Below, one piece after another: positions 38,686-48,018 of a stretch of DNA of 64,000 bases. The notes under the pieces were generated by a model. The model was not told the DNA's origin. It saw only the letters and a program-made list of their open reading frames with translations, and searched no databases. The stretch lies in contig JAKVCS010000003.1 of the NCBI GenBank assembly GCA_022448365.1, positions 1,178,001 to 1,242,000 on the forward strand, written 5' to 3'. The stretch is from Saccharospirillaceae bacterium. Lineage in GTDB: Bacteria; Pseudomonadota; Gammaproteobacteria; Pseudomonadales; Oceanobacteraceae. Made by a program: the position numbers and the translations under genes. How positions within the stretch are numbered: the stretch's first letter is position 1; each line of letters opens with the position of its first letter.

Positions 38686-40173
38686 TTATTCCTGATCCAG
38701 TCCGGCTTCCGCCATGGCAACCGCACGGAACATCGCACGACCTTTATTCATGGTTTCTTTCCATTCCAGACGCGGCACAGAGTCCGCTACCACACCGGCG
38801 CCCGCCTGAATATTCAGTACGCCGTCTTTGATTACAGCAGTACGGATCGCAATTGCCGTATCCATATTACCGTTCCAGCTTAAATAACCCACAGCGCCGC
38901 CATAAACACCGCGCTTGGTAGATTCAAATTCGTCGATGATTTCCATCGCCCGGATTTTGGGCGCGCCACTTAATGTGCCCGCCGGATGAACCGCACGTAA
39001 CACGTCCATCGCAGTAATGCCGTCTTTTACTTTACCTTTTACGTTAGAAACGATGTGCATCACATGGCTGTAACGTTCCACCACCATCTGATCCGTCACC
39101 TCCACTTCACCGGTTTGTGCCACACGACCAACATCATTACGGCCTAAATCGATCAGCATTAAATGTTCAGCGATCTCTTTTGGATCACCTAATAATTCGG
39201 CTTCCAGCGCCTGGTCTTCTTCTTCGGTCTGGCCACGATAACGGGTGCCAGCAATCGGACGGACCGTCACTTCACCATCTTCTAATCGCGCCAGAATTTC
39301 CGGTGAGGAGCCAACCACGTGGAAATCACCTAAATTCAGGCAATACATATAAGGCGATGGATTTAAGGTACGCAGCGCGCGATAAATATTCACTGGGTCA
39401 CCGGAATACGGTACCTGCATACGCTGGGAAATCACACACTGCATAATGTCGCCGGATAGCACGTATTCTTTGATGTTATCCACGGCATCCATAAATTCCT
39501 GCTCGCCAAACATCGAGCGGAAATCACTTTCGGCGATTGCTTTAGGCGCTGCCAGCGGCTGACCAATGTCACCCTGATAAGGTTTGCGAATTTGCTGGCG
39601 CAGTTGTTCGATGCGCTGCTCAGCAGCTTCTAACGCATTTTCAACCGCTGGGTTAGCCATCACAATTAAATGCAGCTTACCGCTGAGGTTATCGAAAACC
39701 ACCACTTCTTCCGACACCATCAATAGAATATCTGGCGTCTGCAGATCGTCTTTTGGGCAAGTGGCTTTCAATTTGGGTTCGATGTAACGAATCGTGTCGT
39801 AACCAAAATAACCGACTAAACCACCATCAAATTTTGGCAGGCCATCCAGTGTCGGCACATGAAACTGCTGCTGAAATTCACTGATGTATTCAAGAGGGTC
39901 TTCGACATCAAACTGTTCGACAATGTCGCCGTCTTTTTCGATCTGAATCTGCTGACCATAAACCTTTAAAATTTCACGGCATGGCAAACCGATGATGGAG
40001 TAACGCCCCCATTTCTCGCCACCCTGAACCGACTCAAGCAAATAGGTGTAAGGCTGAGCAGCCAGCTTTAAGAAGGTCGTTAACGGCGTATCAAGATCAG
40101 CCAGTACCTGGCGTGCAACCGGTATGCGATTATAGCCCTGTTCAACCAGGGTCTGGAATTGTTGCGGTGTCAT
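38686..40173 (-). CDS. trpE: Anthranilate synthase component I
   Basis: Chorismate-binding enzyme, 495 residues. The feedback-inhibition motif LLES is present in [18 protein letters not shown], so tryptophan inhibition is expected. The catalytic part has [37 protein letters not shown] and [19 protein letters not shown]. It heads the trp gene run. Confidence 0.97.
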   Translation of the reverse strand: MTPQQFQTLVEQGYNRIPVARQVLADLDTPLTTFLKLAAQPYTYLLESVQGGEKWGRYSIIGLPCREILKVYGQQIQIEKDGDIVEQFDVEDPLEYISEFQQQFHVPTLDGLPKFDGGLVGYFGYDTIRYIEPKLKATCPKDDLQTPDILLMVSEEVVVFDNLSGKLHLIVMANPAVENALEAAEQRIEQLRQQIRKPYQGDIGQPLAAPKAIAESDFRSMFGEQEFMDAVDNIKEYVLSGDIMQCVISQRMQVPYSGDPVNIYRALRTLNPSPYMYCLNLGDFHVVGSSPEILARLEDGEVTVRPIAGTRYRGQTEEEDQALEAELLGDPKEIAEHLMLIDLGRNDVGRVAQTGEVEVTDQMVVERYSHVMHIVSNVKGKVKDGITAMDVLRAVHPAGTLSGAPKIRAMEIIDEFESTKRGVYGGAVGYLSWNGNMDTAIAIRTAVIKDGVLNIQAGAGVVADSVPRLEWKETMNKGRAMFRAVAMAEAGLDQE

Positions 40174-40269
40174 ATAAAACCTTTGGAGACTCGTTGGTTA
40201 ACACTGTGGCAGCCAGTTTTCAGGCACAAATCCACATCACAGAAAAATTACTGCGTTAACACCATCGCT

Positions 40270-40286
40270 GGGTCAGATGCTGACCC
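40270..40286 (-). promoter_or_regulatory. Hairpin in the trpE upstream region
   Basis: GGGTCAG and CTGACCC are separated by 3 bases, about 100 bases upstream of the trpE start. No T tract follows on either strand and no convincing leader peptide with tandem Trp codons was found, so its role is open. Confidence 0.3.
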
Positions 40287-40410
40287 TGCTGTAACGGGCG
40301 GTTATATTGGAAAAACACCGCGCTCTCCGATAATCAGGGGAAATGTGATTGGGTAGCCGAACTATACCAGATAAGGCACAGCCGACAAGCATAAGCAGGA
40401 ATGGAACACT

Positions 40411-41079
40411 TTATTCGCGCCAATCCAGGCAAGGCCAGTGTTTTTCAAGAGCGATCAAACGCAATTCCTCATTCGGGTTAAGCACAACAGGCTGTGCAAC
40501 TGCTTCCAGCAAGGGCACATCAGAATGACTATCGGTGTAAAAAGCGGCATCAGCAAAGGTCAGGTTACGCTCCAGTAAAAACTGCCGCGCCAGCGCCACT
40601 TTACCATCGCCATAACACATAGGTTGCTGCAAGCCGCTGATCTCGCCATTTTCTTCAACCAAGCGATTACTGATAACGTGAGGGATACCCAACTCTTTTG
40701 CGTAAGCCTCAGCCACCACATTGTCAGAGCCGGTAATCATGACCAACTCTGTTCCCTGTCGCTGGTACGCGAACAGTAATGATGCAGCCTGGGGATAAAT
40801 ATGAAGATTGCCGCGCTCGAAAAAAAAGTCATCAACCCTCTGGCGGTATTCAGCCAGGGTCATACCACGCGTGCGTGTGCGGTAGTAATTAGAGAGGCGT
40901 GCATGGGTCACCGTGCCTTTCTTATAAGCCCGATATAACGAAGCGAGAGCCTGAAGCGCTTCGACCATAGCCCAGCGCTCATGTTTGAAGCGCCACTTAA
41001 TCCAAAGACTGTTAGCATCCTTGTTGATCAAAGAATCGTCGAGATCGAAAAACACAACAGGAAGATCAAAAACCTGCAT
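40411..41079 (-). CDS. HAD-IB family phosphatase (SerB-like)
   Basis: 222 residues with the HAD motifs: FFDLDDSLINKDAN (motif I, the second position being DDS and not DGT), ITGSDNVVAEAYA (motif II), GKVALARQFL (motif III lysine), and FYTDSHSDVPLLEAV (motif IV). HAD-IB members of this layout dephosphorylate phosphoserine, phosphocholine, histidinol phosphate or acyl phosphates. The substrate is unknown. Confidence 0.88.
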   Translation of the reverse strand: MQVFDLPVVFFDLDDSLINKDANSLWIKWRFKHERWAMVEALQALASLYRAYKKGTVTHARLSNYYRTRTRGMTLAEYRQRVDDFFFERGNLHIYPQAASLLFAYQRQGTELVMITGSDNVVAEAYAKELGIPHVISNRLVEENGEISGLQQPMCYGDGKVALARQFLLERNLTFADAAFYTDSHSDVPLLEAVAQPVVLNPNEELRLIALEKHWPCLDWRE

Positions 41080-41113
41080 AGTAATGCTCGTTATTGGTCA
41101 GTGCGCTAGCCTA

Positions 41114-41638
41114 TCACAACGGCTCACTGACCCCCAGCGCAGCCAGGCGCCAATGGGTAATGGTGGCAGTCGATATGGCGTCAGGATTTGCCAGCGCCAA
41201 TTGCTGCAACCCCTGCCAAAGGGCAGTTACATGGGTGTCCAGACCGAATAATTTCAGCGATGCCAACATCCGGCTAAGGCGCCTATGGTTGTGATTATCC
41301 GGAGTCATCCAATGTAACTCCTGCACGTTCTTTGGCGCCAGCAACTCAAAGCCCTGTGGCGTTTCCCGCAGAACCACACCATAAAACTGCAACATACGCA
41401 GCAATACACGGTGAACCGTGATTTGAAGCTCATCATCGCGACGGAATTCCACTGCAACTTCCTTCGTGACAACCGGCGCTTCCGGGTTATAAGGACTGGG
41501 ATTGCGCAAGGGAAATAACCACTGGATATAGTCATGGCAACTCTCCAACTCGCTGTCTGAGAACGCCAGAATACCACTGAGCGTCCTGCCACGGTGGTCG
41601 GTTCCGGTACTTTTGTAGAAAGCAATGAGTGAATGCAT
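41114..41638 (-). CDS. Opioid growth factor receptor (OGFr)-related protein
   Basis: 174 residues. The conserved core GRTLSGILAFSDSELESCHDYIQWLFPLRNPSPYNPEAP matches the OGFr_N domain, which is shared by vertebrate OGFr and many marine and soil bacteria (split here as FSDSELE, CHDYIQWLFPL). The bacterial role is unknown. It begins 174 bases from the divergently read hibernation factor gene and ends 35 bases before the HAD gene. Confidence 0.87.
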   Translation of the reverse strand: MHSLIAFYKSTGTDHRGRTLSGILAFSDSELESCHDYIQWLFPLRNPSPYNPEAPVVTKEVAVEFRRDDELQITVHRVLLRMLQFYGVVLRETPQGFELLAPKNVQELHWMTPDNHNHRRLSRMLASLKLFGLDTHVTALWQGLQQLALANPDAISTATITHWRLAALGVSEPL

Positions 41639-41742
41639 AACGCGCTCATCTGGTGGTTAACTGAACCAGTATAGCCCTAAAATGACGCAAAGACGGTTAC
41701 CAAAGTCTCAATCAAAAGGAAGTTACTTTCCGTTATAAATAG

Positions 41743-41770
41743 TTGACCTAAGACATGGTCAGAGTAATCT
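41743..41770 (+). promoter_or_regulatory. Candidate sigma-70 promoter of the hibernation factor gene
   Basis: TTGACC and TAATCT are 16 bases apart, 43 bases before the ATG. The match is reasonable but common by chance. Confidence 0.4.
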
Positions 41771-41812
41771 GAATAATCCATTCTTAGTAAGCAACTAACA
41801 AAAGGAGCGACT

Positions 41813-42160
41813 ATGAAAGGTTTGGAAATCAGCTTCCGCGACATCGATCATTCTGACAGCATTGAACAAACCATTCGGGAGAAGGCTGGCAAGCTGACCT
41901 CAACATACGACGGGATAACCGGGGTAAGAGCGGTTGTCGCTATGCCCCATAATCACAGCAACAAAGGTAAATTGGCTCACGTCTCGCTGGAAATCGGTTT
42001 ACCGGGAGAGACCGTTGCGATTACGAATGACAATCACGACAACACGGATCATGAAGACATGTACTTAGCCGTGCGCGATGCATTCGATAAAGCGTCACGT
42101 AAAATCCGTAAAATTCACGACAAGCGCGTCGACAAAAATCGCCGGGCTAGCATCGTCTGA
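41813..42160 (+). CDS. HPF/RaiA-family ribosome-associated protein
   Basis: 115 residues, beta-alpha-beta-beta-beta-alpha fold of the ribosome hibernation / YfiA family (GLEISFRDIDHSDSIEQTIREKAGKL; EDMYLAVRDAFDKASRKIRKIHDK). It probably binds the 30S decoding region under stress. The short form lacks the C-terminal dimerisation domain. A clear AAAGGAG site precedes the ATG. It sits alone, not near rpoN, so it may be a second copy. Confidence 0.87.
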   Translation: MKGLEISFRDIDHSDSIEQTIREKAGKLTSTYDGITGVRAVVAMPHNHSNKGKLAHVSLEIGLPGETVAITNDNHDNTDHEDMYLAVRDAFDKASRKIRKIHDKRVDKNRRASIV

Positions 42161-42177
42161 TATCATCACACTAATAG

Positions 42178-42201
42178 AAAAGGCTCCTCCAGGAGCCTTT
42201 T
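42178..42201. terminator. Bidirectional terminator between hpf-like and tetR-like genes
   Basis: 10-bp perfect stem AAAAGGCTCC / GGAGCCTTTT with loop TCCA, 18 bases after the plus-strand stop and 26 before the minus-strand stop. It can serve both genes. Confidence 0.88.
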
Positions 42202-42226
42202 GATGTTGTTAAGCTTATCGCGCTAC

Positions 42227-42814
42227 TCAAAAACGACCTTTTAACATCACCTGCAGCAGCCCAGGGCGAACCAGATCGGCGTATAACCGCCCCATGTCCT
42301 GCGGTGAAATCGGAAAGTCTTCTTTAATCCAGCGTACAACCACCATAAAAGATGCCCCGGTTAAAAAGTCGACGACATAATTCACCTGACTACGATCTTT
42401 AATAAGCGCTGCGTGGGCGTTGATATACCCCTCCATAACACGACCAACATACAGTTTGAATTCGGCCAGCATCAGAGCCTCAACATCCGCTTCCACCAAT
42501 AATTTGGCAAAACGTGCGTTATCCGACCATTGCCGAAACATGATTTCGGCAATCTGAGGATCGACATTCGGTGACGCCCTCAGAGATGGCTCAACTTCCG
42601 CATAAAACTGCAGAAACATCCGTTCAATATAGCCACGGAGCAAATCATCTTTTGAATGGTAATGCAGGTAAAAGGTGGGTCTCGCCACTCCGGAATGCTG
42701 GCACACATTCGCGACTGAGATTTTTCCATAAGGCTGTTCAGCCATCAGCTCCAGCAGAGAATCCATTAATAAACGCCGGGTGCGCTCGACCCGCTTATCA
42801 ACGTCTTTAGGCAT
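42227..42814 (-). CDS. TetR-family transcriptional regulator
   Basis: About 195 residues. The N-terminal helix-turn-helix is clear: RRLLMDSLLELMAEQPYGKISVANVCQHSGVARPTFYLHYHSKDDLL. The C-terminal ligand/dimer domain is of the TetR_C type, ending in LLQVMLKGRF. It may control the nearby acyl-CoA dehydrogenase genes, but the ligand is not known. The ATG at 42814 is chosen over the TTG at 42844. Confidence 0.9.
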   Translation of the reverse strand: MPKDVDKRVERTRRLLMDSLLELMAEQPYGKISVANVCQHSGVARPTFYLHYHSKDDLLRGYIERMFLQFYAEVEPSLRASPNVDPQIAEIMFRQWSDNARFAKLLVEADVEALMLAEFKLYVGRVMEGYINAHAALIKDRSQVNYVVDFLTGASFMVVVRWIKEDFPISPQDMGRLYADLVRPGLLQVMLKGRF

Positions 42815-42950
42815 AACTTTGATTTTCTTATAAATGTTAGACAACAGTCTATTACAAGCATATGACGGATGTCAGCCCCAGCGAATTGTCGTTTTGACCA
42901 ACGACATCATATTCCAATGTGCAAAACCTGCAATCCAACATGACGGACAT

Positions 42951-42978
42951 AAAAAAACCACCCGAAGGTGGTTTTTTT
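42951..42978 (-). terminator. Terminator of the first acyl-CoA dehydrogenase gene
   Basis: 12-bp stem AAAAAAACCACC / GGTGGTTTTTTT with loop CGAA, which gives a T tract on both strands. It lies 20 bases past the stop. Confidence 0.9.
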
Positions 42979-42997
42979 AGCATTCAGAAACCGCTGA

Positions 42998-44788
42998 TCA
43001 GGCCGTTTCGAACATCTCTTCGCCAAGCTCAAACAATGGCTCTGCGCCGCCTTTCACGGCAGCAGTGAGACCAATGTAACGCGGCAATAAGCGCTTCACG
43101 AAGAAGCGTGCAGTGCCCAGTTTCGCTTTGTAGAAAGCTTCGTCAGCGTTGTTCAGTGCCACAGATGCCATCTTAGCCCACATGAAGGCGAACGCGGTGT
43201 AGCCAAATACCTGCAGGTATTCAACCGAAGCCGCACCAACTTCATTCGGGTTATTTTGCGCACTGTCGATCACCCACTGAGTCAGATCATTCAGGTTTTC
43301 AAGCGCCGCTTTTAATGGCTCGATGAACTCAACCATCGCTTCATTATCCACTTGAGTCGCAATGAACTCATTGATGTCCTGCTCGAACAGCTTATAGAAG
43401 GCGCCATTGTTACCAACCACTTTACGACCCATCAGATCAAGTGCCTGGATGCCGTTGGTACCTTCATAAATCTGGGTGATACGGATATCACGAACGTATT
43501 GTTCCTGACCCCACTCACGGATAAAGCCATGACCACCAAACACCTGCTGACCGGCCACGGCAGATTCCAGCGCGTTATCAGTCAGGAAGGCTTTTGCAAC
43601 CGGCGTCAGCAGTGCCAGCATTGCATCCGCATGCTTACGGTCGTCTTCGTTATCGGTGAACTTAGCGATGTCCAGCCACTTAGCGACGTAAGTGGAGAAT
43701 GCACGACCACCTTCGGTAAAGGCACGTGAAGTCATCAGCATACGACGAACATCAGGGTGTACGATAATCGGATCAGCGGCTTTATCTTTCGCCTGAGCAC
43801 CGGTTGGCGCACGAGACTGGATGCGATCACGAGCGTATTCAACGGCATTCTGGTAAGACGCTTCCGCTGCACCAATACCCTGAACGCCAACACCCAGGCG
43901 CTCGTAGTTCATCATAGTGAACATTGCTGCCAGGCCTTTATTTTCGTCGCCAACTAACCAGCCCTTCGCGCCATCGAAGTTCATCACACAAGTGGCTGAG
44001 CCTTTGATGCCCATTTTGTGTTCGATTGACCCACAGCCCATGGTGTTGCTCTCGCCCAGAGAACCGTCTTCGTTAACCAGGATCTTAGGCACCAGGAACA
44101 GGGAAATACCTTTCGGCCCTGCCGGTGCATCTGGCAGCTTAGCTAACACCAGGTGAATAATGTTCTCGGCCATATCATGCTCACCCCAGGTGATGAAGAT
44201 CTTGGTACCGGTTACATCGTAAGAGCCATCAGCATTTGGCGTCGCTTTGGTACGGATAATACCCAGGTCAGTACCTGCGTGTGGCTCAGTCAGATCCATG
44301 GCGCCTGACCAAACACCGGAATACATATTTGGCAGATACTTTTCTTTAAGTTCCTGGGAGCCGTGAGCATTCAGCGACAAACATGCACCCGCGGTCAGCA
44401 TTGGAGCCAGGCCGAACGACATGTTGGCGCCCTGTACCATTTCTTCCATCTGACCCACCAGAGTTTTAGGCATGCCCATGCCACCAAACTCAGGATTACC
44501 GCCCAGGCCGTTAAGACCGGCTTCAATGTATGTCTGATACGCTTCTTTAAAGCCCGGAGCCGCAGTCACTTCACCGTCTTTCCAGGTAGAGCCTTGCTCA
44601 TCACCCTCACGGTTCAGTGGCGCCAGAACCTGGCTGGCAATCTTGCCACACTCTTCCAGGATGGCCTCGGCGGTCTCAACATCAACAACGCCTTCCAAAC
44701 CAGCTAACGAACTCCACAGTTTGTCTGCTTCAAAAACTTCATTCAGGACAAAGCGCATGTCGCGCAATGGTGCCTTATATTCTGCCAT
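42998..44788 (-). CDS. Acyl-CoA dehydrogenase, long form
   Basis: 596-residue FAD enzyme catalysing the first step of beta-oxidation. The N-terminal region MAEYKAPLRDMRFVLNEVFE is typical of this subfamily. The FAD/acyl-CoA region has TEPHAGTDLGIIRTKA and GTKIFITWGEHDM, and the C-terminal half has VFGGHGFIREWGQEQYVRD and ITQIYEGTNGIQALDLMGRKV, whose glutamate is the likely catalytic base. An extra C-terminal domain (about 470-596) makes it longer than the ~380-residue short-chain enzymes. A GAGG site precedes the ATG. It is tandem with a homologous gene upstream. Confidence 0.95.
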   Translation of the reverse strand: MAEYKAPLRDMRFVLNEVFEADKLWSSLAGLEGVVDVETAEAILEECGKIASQVLAPLNREGDEQGSTWKDGEVTAAPGFKEAYQTYIEAGLNGLGGNPEFGGMGMPKTLVGQMEEMVQGANMSFGLAPMLTAGACLSLNAHGSQELKEKYLPNMYSGVWSGAMDLTEPHAGTDLGIIRTKATPNADGSYDVTGTKIFITWGEHDMAENIIHLVLAKLPDAPAGPKGISLFLVPKILVNEDGSLGESNTMGCGSIEHKMGIKGSATCVMNFDGAKGWLVGDENKGLAAMFTMMNYERLGVGVQGIGAAEASYQNAVEYARDRIQSRAPTGAQAKDKAADPIIVHPDVRRMLMTSRAFTEGGRAFSTYVAKWLDIAKFTDNEDDRKHADAMLALLTPVAKAFLTDNALESAVAGQQVFGGHGFIREWGQEQYVRDIRITQIYEGTNGIQALDLMGRKVVGNNGAFYKLFEQDINEFIATQVDNEAMVEFIEPLKAALENLNDLTQWVIDSAQNNPNEVGAASVEYLQVFGYTAFAFMWAKMASVALNNADEAFYKAKLGTARFFVKRLLPRYIGLTAAVKGGAEPLFELGEEMFETA

Positions 44789-44896
44789 GATTCACCTCGT
44801 GTATATTTTTTGTTCTGTCATTGGCTCCAGCGACAGACCAACAAACAAAACGCCGCTATTGTAACGGCTGAAATTAAATTGCCTATACCAGAACGC

Positions 44897-44935
44897 AAAA
44901 AACCGCGTCAACACTGTCGTGAAGCGCGGTTTTTT
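44897..44935 (-). terminator. Terminator of the second acyl-CoA dehydrogenase gene
   Basis: Stem AAAAAACCGCG / CGCGGTTTTTT with an inner CAC/GTG pairing in the loop, 14 bases past the stop on the minus strand. Confidence 0.88.
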
Positions 44936-44948
44936 GTGTCAGATCAGA

Positions 44949-46754
44949 TTAGAACGCAAAGTGTTCTTCATGCAGATCCATCAGACTGTCTGCACCAGCC
45001 AGCATCGTCGCCGCATGCGACTTAGTACGTGGCAGGATGCGAGAGTAATAGAAACGTGCAGTGGTCAACTTGGCGTTGTAGAAATCTTCTTCAGTAGTAC
45101 CACTGGCAAGCGCATCTTGTGCAGCTTTTGCCATCTTAGCCCACAGGTACGCCAACGTTGCGTAACCTGAGTACATCAGGTAGTCCACCGATGCAGAACC
45201 GACTTCATCACGGTTCTTCATAGCGTTCATACCCACTTTCATGGTCAGATCGCCCCACTCTTTGTTCAGCTCTGCCAAAGGAGCAATGAAAGGTGCCATC
45301 GCTTCGTTCTCAGCATTTTCTTTGCAGAAAGTGTGAACAATCTTGGTGAAGTTCTTCAGGCTCTGCCCCTGGGTCATCAGTACCTTACGACCCAACAGGT
45401 CGAGTGCCTGAATACCGGTAGTGCCTTCATAAATGGTAGAAATCTTAGCGTCACGCACCAGCTGTTCCATACCCCACTCAGCGATGAAACCGTGACCACC
45501 AAATACCTGAACGCCCAGGTTAGTCGCTTCGCAGCCAACTTCGGTCAGGAACGCTTTCGCGATTGGAGTCAGAAAGCCCAGCAATTCGTCTGCAGCCTTC
45601 TTCTCTTCGTCCGAGTTGCCTTTGTGAACGATGTCATTTTGCAGGGCAGCCAGATAAACCAGCGCACGACCACCTTCAGCAAACGCTTTCTGGGTCAGCA
45701 ACATCTTACGAACGTCAGGGTGAACAATGATTGGGTCAGCAGCTTTCTCTGGTGCTTTCGCGCCAGTCAGAGAGCGCATTGCCAGACGGTCTTTTGCGTA
45801 TGCCAGAGCACCCTGGAAAGAACCTTCTGCAGCCGTAACACCCTGAAGCGCCGTACCGATACGTGCTGTGTTCATAAAGGTGAACATGCAGTTCAGGCCT
45901 TTGTTCTCAGGACCAATCAGATAACCTTTTGCGCCGTCGAAGTTCATCACACACGTTGAGTTACCATGGATACCCATTTTGTGTTCGATTGAGCCACAAA
46001 CCACTGCGTTACGATCGCCAACAGTGCCATCTTCGTTTGCGTTGAACTTAGGTACGATGAACAGGGAAATACCCTTGGTACCTTCTGGAGCGCCAGGCAG
46101 ACGAGCCAGAACAATGTGTACAATGTTCTCTGCCATGTCGTGCTCACCGGCAGAGATAAAGATTTTAGTACCAGAGATAGAGTAAGAACCATCAGCATTG
46201 GCTTCTGCTTTGGTCTTCAGAATACCCAAATCAGAACCACAGTGTGGTTCGGTCAGGCACATAGTACCGGTCCACTCACCGCTTACCAGTTTGGTCAGGT
46301 AAGTGTCTTTCTGCTCCTGAGTACCCCAGGAAGAAATTGTGTTCATTGCGCCGTGCGACAGACCTGGGTACATACCCCAAGACCAGTTAGCAGTACCAAT
46401 CATCTCAGAGATAACGGTGCTCAGAGATTCTGGCAGGCCCTGGCCGCCCACTTCTTCGTCGTGAGCCAGAGTTGGCCAACCACCTTCAACGTACTGTGCA
46501 TACGCTTCTTTAAACCCGGTTGGGGTGGTTACAGAACCATCTTCATGACGAGTACAACCTTCCTCATCACCAACACGGTTCAGCGGGGCCAATACGTTTT
46601 CACAGAATTTTGCACCTTCGCCTACGATGGCGTCGATCATTTCCGGCGTAGCGTTCTCAGCAAAGGCTGGCAGGCTGGCGTAATGGCCTGGCATATCCAA
46701 CACTTCGTCCATAACGAACTTAATTTCACGTACGGGAGCTTTATACTCTGGCAT
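44949..46754 (-). CDS. Acyl-CoA dehydrogenase, long form, paralogue
   Basis: About 601 residues, homologous along its whole length to the adjacent dehydrogenase (MPEYKAPVREIKFVMDEVLD; LTEPHCGSDLGILKTKA; SGTKIFISAGEHDM; VFGGHGFIAEWGMEQLVRD; ISTIYEGTTGIQALDLLGRKV). Tandem duplication followed by divergence probably gave different chain-length preferences. The ATG at 46754 is chosen: AGAGGT lies upstream and the longer frame adds 14 non-homologous residues. A PsrA-like operator lies about 85 bases upstream. Confidence 0.95.
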   Translation of the reverse strand: MPEYKAPVREIKFVMDEVLDMPGHYASLPAFAENATPEMIDAIVGEGAKFCENVLAPLNRVGDEEGCTRHEDGSVTTPTGFKEAYAQYVEGGWPTLAHDEEVGGQGLPESLSTVISEMIGTANWSWGMYPGLSHGAMNTISSWGTQEQKDTYLTKLVSGEWTGTMCLTEPHCGSDLGILKTKAEANADGSYSISGTKIFISAGEHDMAENIVHIVLARLPGAPEGTKGISLFIVPKFNANEDGTVGDRNAVVCGSIEHKMGIHGNSTCVMNFDGAKGYLIGPENKGLNCMFTFMNTARIGTALQGVTAAEGSFQGALAYAKDRLAMRSLTGAKAPEKAADPIIVHPDVRKMLLTQKAFAEGGRALVYLAALQNDIVHKGNSDEEKKAADELLGFLTPIAKAFLTEVGCEATNLGVQVFGGHGFIAEWGMEQLVRDAKISTIYEGTTGIQALDLLGRKVLMTQGQSLKNFTKIVHTFCKENAENEAMAPFIAPLAELNKEWGDLTMKVGMNAMKNRDEVGSASVDYLMYSGYATLAYLWAKMAKAAQDALASGTTEEDFYNAKLTTARFYYSRILPRTKSHAATMLAGADSLMDLHEEHFAF

Positions 46755-46837
46755 AGCGACTGACCTCTTTGCCTTATTATGTTCGGGCAGCATCACGGCT
46801 GCTGTTTATTAGTGCGGCGGTCTGTAGCAACCACCTT

Positions 46838-46857
46838 TTTCAAACAAGTGTTTGAAA
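46838..46857. promoter_or_regulatory. PsrA-type operator before the acyl-CoA dehydrogenase gene
   Basis: TTTCAAAC-AAGT-GTTTGAAA, a perfect 8-base inverted repeat with a 4-base spacer. The core CAAAC-N4-GTTTG fits the known PsrA consensus (G/C)AAAC-N2-4-GTTT(C/G) of pseudomonads, a TetR-type repressor that senses long-chain fatty acids. Confidence 0.7.
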
Positions 46858-47051
46858 CATACGTTCGCCTACCAATATTGTCAAGCCTGAGCAGCATAGC
46901 AAGCACTGGCTTTTTTCTGCGAATTCGGATGAAATCGGTTGCGGATTAGAGTGTCTGATGGGTCAGGAATGTCAATCAGTGATATTTCGCTCAAGGCGCT
47001 GAGATTGGAATGCTGTGCCGTGGTGTGACGTGCAAAAATCCGGGGTGTATA

Positions 47052-47981
47052 TCACACCACATCATCGATGAGATCACCGGCATTGGCCGCCGGTGGTGTA
47101 GAAATTTCCAGCAAGAATTCGTTTATTCGACGTAACCGCTGATTCTGTTCGGAGAATACATCGGCCGCAGTTTGGCTGTCTTTGCGCTTTTCGGCAGCCT
47201 CTGCTTTTTCTTTCTTCTCTTTCTCTTCGGCCGCTCTCTCTTCAGCGCTCAGTGACTGGGCACCCTTATCACTCTCTGTTTCTGCGACGTTGCGACGTTC
47301 ACTTAAAATCTCCGAACGCGCCTCCGCTGCCTGCTGAGCTGCTAAAGCAGCAACCTGTCGGTCTTGCGTGGAAGGTTCTGCCGGTGCAAGGGCTGCCCGC
47401 TGTACACGCTGCATTTTCTCCAGAGTCGCTTGTGGATCGCCCGCGACTTTACTCGCATCGATGGAAACCTCACCACCGACGGCATATCGAACACCGTCAG
47501 GACCTTTCTCGTAAGTATAAGATGGGCTACCGGCTAATTCGCCACCAACCGCTGCATGTGCAGCTTCGTGCGCTTTCACTTCTGCATCACGCGCCTTTAA
47601 CTCACGGATAACCGCCAAATCAGCCTGTTGCTGACGTTGCTCTGCTTTGTCCTGAGCTTCTTTGCGCTCCGCAGAGACATCCCGTTGCACCCCTGATCGC
47701 TCCTCCTCGCTGGAATCAATGGCCTGAACCTCTCCGCCATTTTCACCATCACGACGGTCTGAATCAGCATCATCAGCCTTCTTCTCCACCACTTGTACGG
47801 ATTGGATCGGCTGCTCACTGGCACGGCGCCCAGCTTCACTGATGGATACCGCATCAATCGGTGCAAACGCAACTGAGTCTGCGTTCTCCGCTTCATCAAC
47901 CGCCAACACACCAACGCCCCCGGCAATATTTGCAGGTGCCGCGGGCGCCGTAATCTGGTTCGAATTCACTGAAATCTGCAT
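47052..47981 (-). CDS. SprA-related putative metalloprotease
   Basis: 309 residues. The centre holds VKAHEAAHAAVGGELAGSPSYTYEKGPDG, with an HEAAH (HExxH) zinc-protease-like motif, followed by YAVGGEVSID and a predicted helix QATLEKMQRVQRAALAPAEPS, the shape of the SprA/CJM1_0395-type family. Both flanks are low complexity, charged (glutamate/lysine/alanine) and probably disordered. No signal peptide is visible. Its target is unknown. It lies next to a small flagellar-rod-like gene. Confidence 0.82.
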   Translation of the reverse strand: MQISVNSNQITAPAAPANIAGGVGVLAVDEAENADSVAFAPIDAVSISEAGRRASEQPIQSVQVVEKKADDADSDRRDGENGGEVQAIDSSEEERSGVQRDVSAERKEAQDKAEQRQQQADLAVIRELKARDAEVKAHEAAHAAVGGELAGSPSYTYEKGPDGVRYAVGGEVSIDASKVAGDPQATLEKMQRVQRAALAPAEPSTQDRQVAALAAQQAAEARSEILSERRNVAETESDKGAQSLSAEERAAEEKEKKEKAEAAEKRKDSQTAADVFSEQNQRLRRINEFLLEISTPPAANAGDLIDDVV

Positions 47982-48018
47982 GCGGAGTTACTCAGTACAG
48001 TTGTCATTCATGACAAAC

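Noticed and set aside
40174-40410. trp leader peptide and classical attenuator before trpE
   Set aside because: The only short minus-strand peptide with a Trp codon is MWICA, with no ribosome site and no terminator hairpin after it. Only a plain hairpin at 40270-40286 is present.
45333-45959. 208-codon open frame on the plus strand
   Set aside because: Also antisense to the same acyl-CoA dehydrogenase gene.
46116-46763. 215-codon open frame on the plus strand
   Set aside because: Antisense to the second acyl-CoA dehydrogenase gene, with no recognisable protein features; the sense gene is certain.
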